64,000 bases of DNA from Rubrobacter xylanophilus DSM 9941. GTDB lineage: Bacteria > Actinomycetota > Rubrobacteria > Rubrobacterales > Rubrobacteraceae. The stretch lies in the NCBI RefSeq assembly GCF_000014185.1, contig NC_008148.1, positions 2,212,001-2,276,000 on the forward strand. The letters run 5' to 3'. The notes beneath the pieces were generated by a model. That model was given only the letters and a program-made list of their open reading frames with translations. It searched no databases and had not been told where the DNA came from. The position numbers and the translations under genes were made by a program. The stretch's first letter is position 1, and each line of letters begins with the position of its first letter. This document shows, in pieces, positions 43,333 through 53,638 of this stretch.

Positions 43333-44121
43333 ATGGCCCACGGGCAAACATTCACCTACAGCCGCATGATCGATCTGAGCGTGGGACTCGAGTCCGACGC
43401 CGTCCACGAACCTCTCAAACCAAAGATAAAGTACCAGGGACACGAGGGTGAGGGCGCGGAGATCCTGGCCCGACTCTTCGGGGTGGAGAAGGAGGACTTC
43501 GAGCTCTCCGGAGGGAAAGGCGGCGCGGCCGAGGAGATCGAGACGGTCGCCCACGCCGGAACCCACGTGGACGCCCCCTGGCATTACGCCCCCACCTCCG
43601 AGGGCAGACCGGCGAGGAAGATAGACGAGCTGCCCGTAGAGTGGTTCTTCTCCGACGGCGTGGTGCTGGACTTCCGACACAAGGGGCCGGGCGAGAAGAT
43701 AGAGGCGGAGGACCTCGAAGGGGCCCTGGAGAAGATCGGCTACGAGCCGAAGCCGCTAGATATCGTGCTGATCATGACCGGCCGCGACAGGTATCTGGGC
43801 AGCCCAGAGTACTTCCTGCAGCCGGGGCTTACGCGAGCTTCGGTGCTGTGGCTGTGCGAGCGGGGGATCAAGGTCATAGGCATCGACGCCTACAGCCTCG
43901 ACAGAAACTTCGAGGCGACAGCCCGTGAGTTTCGCGAGACGGGCGATGGCAGGCTCTTGTGGGAGGCGCACTTCGCCGGGATAGAGCGAGAGTACTGCCA
44001 GATCGAGAAGCTTGCGAACCTGGACGAGATACCCCGTCCCCACGGGTTCAAGGTGTCCTGCCTGCCGATCAAGATAAAAGGAGGGAGCGGCGGCTGGTGC
44101 CGGGCCGTCGCCTTCGTGTAA
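43333..44121 (+). CDS. cyclase/kynurenine formamidase-like metal hydrolase
   Basis: 262 residues with the family signature HAGTHVDAPWHY (Zn-binding HxGTHxDxPxH) and a C-terminal RPHGFKVSCLPIKIKGGSGG. Relatives hydrolyse N-formylkynurenine, isatin or similar amides. It is divergent from the LysR gene and may supply or process a substrate of the aromatic pathway. The N-terminal ATG fits the family length. Confidence 0.85.
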   Translation: MAHGQTFTYSRMIDLSVGLESDAVHEPLKPKIKYQGHEGEGAEILARLFGVEKEDFELSGGKGGAAEEIETVAHAGTHVDAPWHYAPTSEGRPARKIDELPVEWFFSDGVVLDFRHKGPGEKIEAEDLEGALEKIGYEPKPLDIVLIMTGRDRYLGSPEYFLQPGLTRASVLWLCERGIKVIGIDAYSLDRNFEATAREFRETGDGRLLWEAHFAGIEREYCQIEKLANLDEIPRPHGFKVSCLPIKIKGGSGGWCRAVAFV

Positions 44122-44143
44122 GCCAGAGTCGGACGAGGCGACG

Positions 44144-44905
44144 TTGAACATAGAGCGCCCCAGAGCACTGATCGGCTACCTCAGGACGACGGTCAGGGCG
44201 ACGGGTCACCTCGGCGAGGACGAGGAGCCCGTCGTGAGGGTGCTCTCGGGTGGCGTCTCGAACCGCACGGTGCTGGTCGAAGGACCGTCTCGGGCGAGGG
44301 ATGGGTCGTCAAGCAGGCCCTGCCGGAGTTGCGGGTTGCCACGGACTGGTTCTCGGATCCCGAGCGCATCCACGGGGAGGCCCTCGGGCTGCGGTGGCTC
44401 GCCGGACTGACGCCTCCGGGCGCTATCACGCCGATTGTCTTCGAGGACCACGAGAAACACCTCCTCGCGATGGAGGCCGTACCACGACCGCACGAGAACT
44501 GGAAGACCATGCTCCCTGAACGGTCGGTTGGAGAGGGCTCAAGTGGAGCAGTTCGGATGGCTCCTGGGAGCGATCCATCGCGGGGGTTACGAGCGCCGCG
44601 AGTAGGCGGCGCTCGTCTTCGGAGATCGCTCCTCCTTCGAGTCGCTCAGGCTGGAGCCGTACTACGCTTATTCCGCCGGGCAAGTTGCGGCAGCCTCCGG
44701 ATTCCTCCACGCACTTATCGAGGAAACTCTCTTCCGACGCGACACGCTGGCGCACGGCGACTACAGTCCCAAGAACGTCCTCGTCCACGAAGGAAGGCTT
44801 GTGCTGCTCGACCACGAAGTCATCTACTACTTCGGCGAGCCGGCCTTCGACCTGGGCTTCTCCCTTACCCACTTCCACCCATCGGTGCCCACCCGACCTT
44901 TCGCT
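44144..44905 (+). pseudogene. aminoglycoside phosphotransferase-family pseudogene
   Basis: Three frames in order: LRTTVRATGHLGEDEEPVVR and SNRTVLVEGPS from TTG 44,144; then WVVKQALPELRVATDWFSDP and TPIVFEDHEKHLLAMEAVP; then FGWLLGAIHRGGYERRE and DTLAHGDYSPKNVLVHEGR with LVLLDHEVIYYFGEPAFDLG. The last holds the catalytic HGDxxxxN and metal Asp. Frameshifts lie near 44,290 and 44,545, a TAG interrupts the third frame, and the 3' end is replaced by an IS remnant at about 44,890. Confidence 0.8.
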
Positions 44906-45548
44906 CGAGCCGATCGCGCGGCGGGAGATGCGCACCTTTATGCCTATCCTCCTCAAGGTCTTGCGGCATCGAGGGAAGTCGTAGGTCTCGTCGGCATGCA
45001 GCTTCTTCGGACGACTACGCGACCTACCAGGACGTCCGCTGGGACCCTTGATCGGCTCGATGCTGTCCATTAGTTCTTCCAGTACCTTGGAATCGTAGGC
45101 GTTGACCGCCGTGAGTACTACCGCGAGCGTTACACCTCCTCGGTCCAAAACAATGTGGTACTTTGAGCCCTTCTTTTCTTTATCTGCCGAATTCGTGCCG
45201 ATTCTTTGTCCCCTCTTTTGGCTGGCGTGCTCGCAGAGTCCAATGACACTCGCTCCCAGTCGATCTGGTCAACATCTCCGAGACGGTCCAAGAGCGCCCG
45301 ATGCAGCCCTTCCCACACGCCGACCTCTTGCCAGTCGCGCAGGCGTCGCCAGCAGGTCATGCTAGAGCCGCAAAGCCCATCTTCTTGGGAAGTCTCCCAC
45401 GGCATGCCGCTCTTCAGACAAAGATGATCCCGGTCAAAGCGGCACGGTCGTCGAAGCGGGACCTACCGCTCTTGGGCTCGGGGGCTCCTTTCGGGAGCAG
45501 CGGCTTGATCACTTTCCACAGCTCATCGGTAACGAATTTCTTGGCCAT
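44880..45548 (-). pseudogene. IS5-type transposase pseudogene, 3' end lost
   Basis: From ATG 45,548 (AKKFVTDELWKVIKPLLPKG) through SCWRRLRDWQEVGVWEGLHR to VLTAVNAYDSKVLEELMDSI and RPKKLHADETYDFPRCRK, ending at GGHRW, where similarity stops at the phosphotransferase junction. At least two frameshifts are present. It is related to, but not the same as, the split IS5-type copy at 22,742/25,413. Confidence 0.75.
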
Positions 45549-45720
45549 GCCTTCAGCCTACCCACCTACCGGTCTTGTTCGGCGCCGTAAATGCCGCGCA
45601 ACTTCCCACTGCTGCTCAATACAGAGTGAGTGGGCCCCCAATGCTGTAAACTACTTTTTATTGAGGGTCCTATTGATATGGTGGGGTAATATCTTATCGA
45701 TGAATAGGAGCGAGCGGCAG

Positions 45721-46131
45721 ATGGTAGAAAATGCACAAGTCGTTAAGGCCGATAGCCGTCCGATCAAGCACTTACCGGGTCGGACACTACGATGGCTCGT
45801 TGATCGGTCAGTAGGCACAACCGCCACGGCAGTGTTAGAAAACCTTTTGCCTCCTGATGGCTTCGTCCCTTCTCACTACCATGGGGTAGAAGAAATTTTA
45901 GTGTGCATCGAAGGGCAGGGAGAATTCCAAGTGGATGGACGTACACACAAATTCAGTGAAGATGACATAATTATCGTACCACCACGGAGGATGCATGGCT
46001 TCCGGAATGTGGGAGACAAACACATGCGAGTATTAGCTATCTTCTCAAGCGCCGATCCAGACGTGACGTGGCAAGATTCTCGTTACGCTGCAAATTTGTG
46101 GCGTAGTGACAGCACGTTGCATGGTAGCTGA
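45721..46131 (+). CDS. cupin-domain protein, low GC
   Basis: 136 residues from ATG 45,721 (GGAGCGAG upstream); ATG 45,700 is possible. The cupin motifs are PSHYHGVEEILVCIEGQGEF (metal His/Glu) and DIIIVPPRRMHGFRNVG (His). The gene is strikingly AT-rich for this window, implying recent acquisition. The C-terminal residues (about SDSTLHGS) run into the end of an IS630-type element, so the native end may have been lost. Small cupins act as sugar, acid or thiol metalloenzymes; no specific reaction can be named. Confidence 0.7.
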   Translation: MVENAQVVKADSRPIKHLPGRTLRWLVDRSVGTTATAVLENLLPPDGFVPSHYHGVEEILVCIEGQGEFQVDGRTHKFSEDDIIIVPPRRMHGFRNVGDKHMRVLAIFSSADPDVTWQDSRYAANLWRSDSTLHGS

Positions 46132-47123
46132 GCCATAGGGCGGCATCCGGGATGCTCAAAGAAGCTTCGGGCGTCTGCAGCGGTGATCGTCGATAACGCT
46201 ACGCCTATCGCTTCTACCAGAGTCTCCTTGTCCTGGCAGCGCTCGCCGCCAGGAGGTTTTTGACCTTGGCGAACGCCTCCTCTATGGGGTTGAGGTCGGG
46301 GGAGTGAGCTAGCAGGTAAACGAGCTCGCATCCCCTCCCTTCAATCAACTCCCTCACCCTCTTGGGTCTGTGGGCACCGAGGTTGTCCATGACCACTATA
46401 CCCGCTCCTGGACGAAGGCTCGCAGCGAGCACCTGCTCCTCCACGTAAGCTTCGCGAAGACTACAGAGCAGTGGTCGCTCCCTCCACTCTCAGAGATATG
46501 GTCCCATCCCTTCCAAACTCATGCTCGAGAGCAGAGCATGGTGTTTCTTGCCCCGGCCTCTGGGTACCGAAAGCCGCAATCGCTTGCCCCTGGGCGCGTA
46601 GCCGTAGATAGGCCCGAGGGAGGTATATGCGTCCCACACTCGTCCACGAAGATGAGCCTCTCCGGCTCGACCGCCCAGGCCACCATCACTCGCCAGGCCG
46701 CCCTCAAGAACTCGTTACGCTCTCTGTGGCTACTCGTCCCCCTTTTTTGCGAGTGGGGCCGATGCGGGCTCTATGGCGCTCCACATGGTGGAGCGGATCA
46801 CGAAGAGCCCCGTCATGAATTCCACGTAGTCGCAGCGCTCTTCTTGGAGGGTGGCAAAGGAGACGCTCCTTGAGATCCTCTTCCAAGAGCTTCATGGCTT
46901 TATCGTCGAGCCTGGGAGCAGATCCGGGTTTCTTCTTGGGGGCGAGCGATCCCCTCCTTTCGGCCTTATTCATGTACCGTTTGACCGAGAAGATAGGCTC
47001 ACGGAAAGGTGCGAGGCCGCCTTCAAGCTTTGCACGTCCCGCCTCCCACGGCGGCGACTATCCTTCGCCTGAGGCCTACAGAGTAAGTAAGGGCTCATCA
47101 TAAGTAAGCGCTCATCATGCAAC
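46116..47123 (-). mobile_element. decayed IS630-family element
   Basis: Minus-strand transposase blocks appear in order: NKAERRGSLAPKKKPGSAPR with DDKAMKLLEEDLKER, then RLIFVDECGTHIPPSG (first Asp), then VVMDNLGAHRPKRVRELIEG (second Asp) and LLAHSPDLNPIEEAFAKVKN (Glu), ending DARSFFEHPGCRPMAQL. At least three frameshifts break it. GTTGCATG (46,116) and CATGCAAC (47,116-47,123) may be its terminal inverted repeats; the exact ends are uncertain. Confidence 0.75.
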
Positions 47124-47324
47124 CCCGCTCTACATCGGTTCACTACCTCTGCAACATATTTATTGTCAGACGCCCTCTAGGAAGTCCAAGGCACATACTT
47201 CACACGCTCGCTGGAGCATAGCGGCTCGTGATCCACCGGCACTATCGGAATGTTCTGATCATAGCCTCGTTTTACAGAATACATTGCTCGCCCTTTGCGT
47301 AGAGGTCTGTTTTGTTGGGAGCGC

Positions 47325-48341
47325 TCATCGCAGCAAGAAACCTGAGTCCAGCGGATCATCATTTTTGAGGATAAACTGGTGGTATCCGGTGAGTTGGGCG
47401 TTACCCTCGACCTCCGTCGCGACTGCGGGCATGTTGCCTATCCACGTCTTTTCGACAACCCGCCCCTTGAAGCGCGTCCCCACGATACCTGCGTGATCGA
47501 GGGTTTCTCCGGGAGCCAGCAGCCCATCGGCGTGAAGAAGAGCCAAACGTGCCGAAGTTCCGCTGCCGCACGGAGAGCGGTCAACCTGCCCGTCAGCGAA
47601 AACGGTGACGTTGCGCTGGGCAAGAGATGTCTCAGCTTCGGCTCCACCGTCGTCATCCTCAAAGAAGATGGTGCCGTAGATGCCGCGAAGTCTGGGTTCC
47701 AGGGGATGAGCGATCTCGGAGGTAGAGTTCAAGAAGGTCTTTATCTCACGTCCCAACTCGATAAAACGATTCAAATTGGTCGGCTCGACCGTGAGCCCCA
47801 CCGACCGTGCATCTACGCTCGCATAGAATGCACCTCCGAAAGAGATATCCACGAGGACCTCGCCGACAGAACTGGTCATCACGGAGATGTTGCGCGAGTG
47901 GACGAAAGACGGCACGTTTCTAAACCTTACAGAGACAGGCCGCTCACCCACCACTCGCACCACGACGGGTAGCCGTCCTGAAGGGGTATCTATCACAAGC
48001 CGGGTTTCTGGACTCGAAGGAATAACGAGGCCACTCTTGATGGCCCAGGTGGCAAGCGCGATCGTTCCGTGCCCGCAAGCCGTCGAGAAACCTGCGTTGT
48101 GAAAGAACAGGACGCCGAGATCGCCGCCCGTATCGTCAGGGTCGGTGACAAAGCATCCATACATGTCAGCATGCCCGCGCGGCTCGTAGACCAGAAACCG
48201 CCGTACATGATCGAGATTCTTGATTGCCCACTCCCGCTTGTCCAGTACGGTCTTGCCGGGGATAGCCCCTATCCCACCACTCACTATCCGGAACGGCTCA
48301 CCGGCCGTATGGTAGTCTACGGTGCTAACCATAATCTGCAT
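47325..48341 (-). CDS. proline racemase-family enzyme (hydroxyproline epimerase-like)
   Basis: 338 residues, with the two catalytic thiols of racemases: C89 in STACGHGTIAL and C258 in DRSPCGSGTSARLAL. Because both positions are Cys, epimerase/racemase is favoured over trans-3-hydroxyproline dehydratase, where the second is usually Thr. VDYHTAGEPFRIV is the substrate-binding start. It overlaps the OCD-like gene by 17 bases, a neighbour typical of (hydroxy)proline use. Paralogous to the enzyme at 58,834. Confidence 0.85.
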   Translation of the reverse strand: MQIMVSTVDYHTAGEPFRIVSGGIGAIPGKTVLDKREWAIKNLDHVRRFLVYEPRGHADMYGCFVTDPDDTGGDLGVLFFHNAGFSTACGHGTIALATWAIKSGLVIPSSPETRLVIDTPSGRLPVVVRVVGERPVSVRFRNVPSFVHSRNISVMTSSVGEVLVDISFGGAFYASVDARSVGLTVEPTNLNRFIELGREIKTFLNSTSEIAHPLEPRLRGIYGTIFFEDDDGGAEAETSLAQRNVTVFADGQVDRSPCGSGTSARLALLHADGLLAPGETLDHAGIVGTRFKGRVVEKTWIGNMPAVATEVEGNAQLTGYHQFILKNDDPLDSGFLLR

Positions 48342-49310
48342 GCTCTTCTGACACCTCCCGGGGCGAATGCCTTACTGAGCGTGGATCTGTATGCGTCCGC
48401 TCGAATGCCACCCTGGCAGCAGCAAGATCCCACAAAGCATCCCCAACGCTCTTGAAGACCACCGGGCCAGAGAATTTATGTGAGGAGAGCAGTACCTCCC
48501 CAAGCGTAGCGATCCTGCTCCAATAAAAAGATCCAGCCGCCGAAGCCTGAATTAAATCTCCAGCCTCCTCCCTGGCTCCCTCCATAGTGTCCACCACCAC
48601 GTCGGCCCGCCGCAGCAGTCCAGGCGGAAGTTCTGCCATCTCTGGTCTGAAGGCCCCGACTGCCGAGATGAACACGTTTTTGGGTACCCTCTCTGGGATG
48701 ACCGGCTTCGTGCTTGTAGTAGCAGTCACTACCAGGCTTACCCTGCCCAGCACCTGTTCTGGATGTTTTACGACCCGTGCGTCCATACCCAGAACCTGCG
48801 CACGCTTTGCCAACTCCCTGGCGTTCTTGCCGGTACGCGAGGCGACGAAGACTTGATTGGTGCCGAGATTTTCACGAAAAGCCTCGAGATGGGCTCTTCC
48901 CTGGCTCCCTGCCCCCACAATGAGCAGCGGACCATCCGGAGAGACGCGAGCATCTTCGCAGCAAGCAGCGAGAGCACCGCTGTACGCCGGGCAGTGAGGA
49001 TTTTACTCTCAAGGATCCCGAGCCGCCTGCCGGTCTGGGCGTCGATCACGACCGCCTCGCTCTGGAGCGTAGTGAGGTTACACCGCAGGTTCTCCGGGTG
49101 GACGGTTACCAGCTCGGTGATCGCAAGTTTACTGTCGGCAGCAGGCATGACGAGGAGACTGCTGCCGCCGGGGAGCGGCATCACGGTCCGCGCTGGCGCA
49201 TGCAGATCCTCTTTACCTTGCACCCGCCGAATGGCAATCTCCCTGATCTCCTTGATAAGCGCCGGGTAAGGCAGCAGCGAGGTGGTTTCCTTTGCGCCAA
49301 ATATCTTCAC
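48325..49310 (-). pseudogene. ornithine cyclodeaminase/delta1-pyrroline-2-carboxylate reductase family, frameshifted
   Basis: The N-terminal half (GTG 49,310: KIFGAKETTSLLPYPALI to TARRTAVLSLLAAKML) and C-terminal half (LIVGAGSQGRAHLEAFRENL to FKSVGDALWDLAAARVAFER) belong to the same OCD/mu-crystallin fold. They are in different frames, joined near 48,950-48,970. One base change would restore 320-330 residues including the NAD(P) GxGxQ motif. Beside a racemase-family gene the expected role is reducing cyclic imino acids to proline. It may be real decay or a read error. Confidence 0.78.
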
Positions 49311-49517
49311 CGCTGTCCCTGTAAAATGGTTGGAACAAGTGCCTGGAATGGTGGGGCACCCTCTATCGTGGGGGTGGTCTGAAACGGATCATCAAGCCTA
49401 AAAGTATTTGGTTGAGCTGATCTTGAGGGGCAGCTTCCCATAGCGCCTTGTGCACACCCGTTTCCGGCGCTGGCCTGCGACTTTGTCTGTCTTGGAAGAA
49501 GCACGCAGGCTCCCGAG

Positions 49518-51511
49518 TCACAACCTCCGAGCAACCTCTGCTCCCTCTCGCATTGCCGCTTCCACCGAACGGGGGGCAACGCAGTCCCCCACAGCGAACA
49601 ACCCCTCGACACGCCCTTCAAGGGCATGCCAGAGGTCGTCGCGTGCTTGGTTTCCCAACCAAGCAACCAGGACATCCACATCGTCGACGCCATATTCCCT
49701 TCCGCTGTATATGTTGCGCACCTTGACCCTCGATCCCTCCAGGGCAGAAACGGAGCTATTGGGCATAAAGGACACGCCTGCGGACAACAGCCTCTGGTAA
49801 AGCGGTATGCGCATCGTAAGGTGGACATCTTCCCCGACCGCAAACCCAGGATAGACAACTTGAACTTCGACACCCTCCATCCGGGCCAGCGCTTCCGCAG
49901 CGCCCAGGGCCATCTGGCTCCCAGCCTCACCGCCAACCGCGTCCCACACCACTACCCTCCCGGGGGTCTCGAGCTCTTTTTCGAGAACCTCGTGTGGCGT
50001 CACCAAAAGCACAGAGGAATCCCCGAGGCTGCGCAATTGCCTGGTTCCTAGTCGCGACTTGGGCGAGATGGGTTCAGAACCCGTAGCGATTATGACCGTC
50101 TCGTTCCCAGAAGCCATAATCACGTCGGCATTCACGTTTTGACCCAAACGAATCTTTACACCAAGCTTTTTGAGTTGCTTCTCTTGCCAGCGTATGATGC
50201 CGCTGAGCTCACCCATTGCAGGCGCCTGCGTCCACAGGCGCAACTGTCCGCCCAGCGTGTGCCTCCGCTCGTACAGTGTCACCTGGTGTCCACGGAGGGC
50301 AGCCACACGAGCGGCTTCAAGGCCCCCCGGTCCACCGCCAACGACTGCAACCCGCTTGGGGCGCCGCGCGGGCGTCAACGGCCCCCACGCAGCCTCGCGT
50401 CCGGCCTCGGGATTGTGTATGCAGCGCACCGGGAGGCCTGCAAGGTTGTTTCTGATGCAGACGTTTGCACCCACGCAGGGGCGGATCTCATCACGCCTTC
50501 CGCGCCGCAGCTTGTTTACGATTTGGGGGTCAGCTATATGGGCCCGAGTCATGCCGACCATGTCGGCCGCCCCTGCGGCGAGTATCCTCTCAGCGTGCGC
50601 CGGGTCGGTTACGCGTCCAACGGCGAACACGGGGATCTCCACCACTTTCTTGATCCCCTGGCCAAGTGGACGAAGAGGCCGTGCGGAGCCGGGGTTGCCG
50701 GCCAGTGAGCGACCCGTTGGAACCTGTCGAGGTTAGTTCCGGCGATGACGCTGATGTAGTGCACCTTGCCGGTGGCTTCCAAGCGACGGGCTATCTCTTG
50801 CGCTTGAGACAGGTCTATGCCGCCCTTTACGCCTTCGTCGCCTGCTATGCGCACCCCTACTATGAGATCGGGTCCCGCCTGCTCGCTTACGGCATCCAGA
50901 ACCTCGAGTAGAAAGCGGATCCGTCCGTCAAGGTTGCCTCCATACTCGTCGCCCCGCTGATTCGAGTAGGGCGAGAGAAAGGCTGCGATCAGGGCCCCGT
51001 GGGAAGCGGTGATCTCGATGCCGTCCAGACCGCCTTCTCTCACTCGCCGTGCAGCTTCACCGAACGCCGCGACGACCTCGGCGATCTCCTCGTGGCTCAT
51101 CGCATGAGGCGTCTCACGTACCAACTCACCTGCCACCGGTGAGGGAGCCCAAAGCGGACGCTCCGTAAGAGAAGACATCGCCAAAGCGCCCGCGTGGCCG
51201 AGTTGGGCGAGGATTTTGCCGCCCTCGGAGTGGACCGCATCCGCCATCCTCTGATAGCCGGGGATTATCCTGTCGTCGAAGTTGAGAAGAAAATGGGCGC
51301 CATGGTAAACACCTGTGGGGTGTACCGCCGTCGCGCCGGTGATCTGCAATCCCGGTCCGCCGGAGGCCAGGGTGCGCTGGTAGGCTATGTAGCGGTCCCC
51401 TGGCACGCCGTTCTCAGCCAAGCCAGGCTGGTGTGCCGACACCAGCACCCGGTTTCTCAGAATCGCAGGTCCTACTTCGATAGGTGACAACAAGCGCGAG
51501 AAGTTCTGCAT
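49518..51511 (-). pseudogene. Old Yellow Enzyme-type flavoprotein (N-methylproline demethylase-like), frameshifted
   Basis: From ATG 51,511, FSRLLSPIEVGPAILRNRVL and ILAQLGHAGALAMSS with DGIEITASHGALIAAFLSP give the FMN barrel. A frameshift near 50,665 moves to GIKKVVEIPVFAVGRVTDP, then the cluster region PCVGANVC ... VRCIHN, and the FAD/NAD domain VAVVGGGPGGLEAARVAALR. The cluster has CVGANVC in place of the usual CxxCxxxC, a variant I associate with StcD-type N-methylproline demethylases. One base would repair the 660-residue protein. Confidence 0.75.
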
Positions 51512-51616
51512 CTCTTGTCCGCCTCCACGTTGTTCACCATTAGCCAGGCACAATTTCCCCGGCAGTCATGGAAGTTCGTCACGAGTTCCCATGCCCGAAC
51601 CGTGCCGTGGCAGATG

Positions 51617-53611
51617 TTAAACCGCGTTGCCTGCGCGAACCCCTTCGAGAACGGCATCGTGAAGCCTGCGAGGAGCAACGGCATCGCCGACGAGACGAAG
51701 TTCGAGCTCAGGAGCACTGTCCCGCAACGCCTCAAAAAGCCCACTCTCCGCTTCCTGATAGCCCACGAACACAACCAAGTCGACATCCTCAACCGTCCGC
51801 TCGCGCCCGGACCATGCATCTCTTAGCAAGAGCCGGCGGTTTCGCTTGCCCATGAGCTCCTGGTTCGGGGAGAGCACCACGCTGTTTTTCGCCAAGCGAC
51901 GGTACATGGCCGGCTGCTGAGTCTCGTCGAGATCCCCGCAGGCCGCAAAGAGGGGGGTTGCGAGCTCGACCCGGGAGACACCCGCTTCTGCAACGAAGTT
52001 GGCTATGCTGCCGCCGCGGAACTTGCCCTCCCGATCGTAGACCAAGACACGCGCTCCCGGCTCCACCTCGATATTCCCGTCGAGCACGTCGATGTCTGTT
52101 GCGCAACGGGCATCTATACCCGCGACCTCAGGAGGAACGACAGCCTTCGATCCCGCGGCGACCACTACGACTCCCGGATCCAACTCCAGAACACCTTCTG
52201 CGGTCGCCTCGGTCTTCAACCGTACATCCACCCCGAGCCGCGCGAGTTCCCTCTCCAGCCACTTCAAGTGCCTGCCATAGTGTGGCCGCTCGGGTGCTAC
52301 AACAGCAGTGGCAACCTGCCCTCCTAGGCGCTCTGCGCGCTCCAAGAGGATTACCTCGTGTCCCCGTTCAGCGGACACCCGAGCAGCCTCCATACCCGCT
52401 GCCCCCCCACCGATAACGACGACCCTACGTCTCCTTTCGGAGCGCGCAAAGTCATCCAGGGAGTCATCCGCAATGGCAGCATTGACCGTGCAAACGATCG
52501 GCATCCCCGAATAGAGCCTGCCTATACAGCCCTCATTGCATGCTATGCATGGCCGGATGCGGAAGCTCTCCCCACCTCGCGCCTTGTTTGGGAGGTCTGG
52601 GTCGGCGATGATCGCCCGCGTCATGGCTACCAGATCGCAGTCTCCTGCAGCTATAGCCTCTTCTGCCTGCTCGGGATCGAGTATACGACCAGCCGCCAGC
52701 ACGGGAACCGAAAGGTGCTCCTTCATCCTCCGAGCCAACGGGCAGTAGCAGCCACGAGCATATGTATCTCCGGGGACAGTGGCTGCCTGGGCCTCGTATG
52801 TCGCACCGGTACCCCCGCTGATGTTGAACAGGTCGATCCTCCCCAAATCGTCCAGCCTGGTGGCTATCTCGAGCATATCTTCCGGGGTGAGACCGATCAC
52901 GTCCGTCTTGGGATCGCCCGTCATCCGAAATCCCACGATAAAATCGTCGGAGACGGCTTCTGCAACGGCCTCTATGACCTCAACCGAGAAGCGCATTCGC
53001 CCGGCGAGGTCGCCGCCGTAGCGATCTGTGCGCTTGTTAATGACCGGGCTCCAGAACTGCTCGATCAGGTGGCCGCCAAGAGAGGTGATCTCGATGCCAT
53101 CCCAACCGCACCTCTCAAGGCGCGCAGCGGCTTCGGCGAACGCCTCGACTATGGGAGGAATCTCTTCGGTTCTAAGAACATGAGGGATCTCCCGGTGAAC
53201 CCCCTCTGGAACCGCGGAAGGGGCTTGCAGCGGATACCCGCTCAGAGCAGAATCCCCGCGCCTGCCCATGTGGGTGGCCTGTGACATGATCAGGGCCCCA
53301 TGAGCATGCACCCGCTCGGCGAGATCTCGCAGAAACGGTTCGTTCTCCGGGTTCCAGAGGCTCACCGACCCATACGAAGCCGAGGACTCCCGGTAAACGC
53401 TGGCGGACCCAAACGTCATTATGAGTCCTGCGCCTCCCGCAGCCTTGCGCTCGTGATAGCGAAGGTGCCTCTCGTTCAGTATTCCCTCGTTATCGAAGCC
53501 GGTAGCATGGGCGGTGGAGACGATCCGGTTCTTAACTTCCCGCCGCCCAATTTTGAGAGGGCTGAACAGGAGCCGGAGGCTGTTTCGAGCGTCCGTGTTG
53601 ACGTGAGCCAT
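51617..53611 (-). CDS. NADH:flavin oxidoreductase (OYE-FAD fusion, 2,4-dienoyl-CoA reductase-like)
   Basis: 664 residues, intact. FMN barrel (LFSPLKIGRREVKNRIVSTA, WDGIEITSLGGHLIEQFWSP), [4Fe-4S] motif PCIACNEGCIGRLYSGMPIVC (C-x2-C-x3-C-x11-C), then FAD and NAD(P) Rossmann parts (VVVIGGGAAGMEAARVSAER). This is the FadH/trimethylamine-dehydrogenase architecture. In this imino-acid cluster a demethylase or dehydrogenase role on N-methylated proline derivatives is plausible; a dienoyl-CoA role is the alternative. Next to its frameshifted paralogue. Confidence 0.85.
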   Translation of the reverse strand: MAHVNTDARNSLRLLFSPLKIGRREVKNRIVSTAHATGFDNEGILNERHLRYHERKAAGGAGLIMTFGSASVYRESSASYGSVSLWNPENEPFLRDLAERVHAHGALIMSQATHMGRRGDSALSGYPLQAPSAVPEGVHREIPHVLRTEEIPPIVEAFAEAAARLERCGWDGIEITSLGGHLIEQFWSPVINKRTDRYGGDLAGRMRFSVEVIEAVAEAVSDDFIVGFRMTGDPKTDVIGLTPEDMLEIATRLDDLGRIDLFNISGGTGATYEAQAATVPGDTYARGCYCPLARRMKEHLSVPVLAAGRILDPEQAEEAIAAGDCDLVAMTRAIIADPDLPNKARGGESFRIRPCIACNEGCIGRLYSGMPIVCTVNAAIADDSLDDFARSERRRRVVVIGGGAAGMEAARVSAERGHEVILLERAERLGGQVATAVVAPERPHYGRHLKWLERELARLGVDVRLKTEATAEGVLELDPGVVVVAAGSKAVVPPEVAGIDARCATDIDVLDGNIEVEPGARVLVYDREGKFRGGSIANFVAEAGVSRVELATPLFAACGDLDETQQPAMYRRLAKNSVVLSPNQELMGKRNRRLLLRDAWSGRERTVEDVDLVVFVGYQEAESGLFEALRDSAPELELRLVGDAVAPRRLHDAVLEGVRAGNAV

Positions 53612-53638
53612 TTTGCTCAGAAGCTCCTTTCCTGGGGT

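Noticed and set aside
47177-47300. Minus-strand frame with YDQNIPIVPVDHEPLC
   Set aside because: Could be the tail of a lost gene, but too short to assign; not called.
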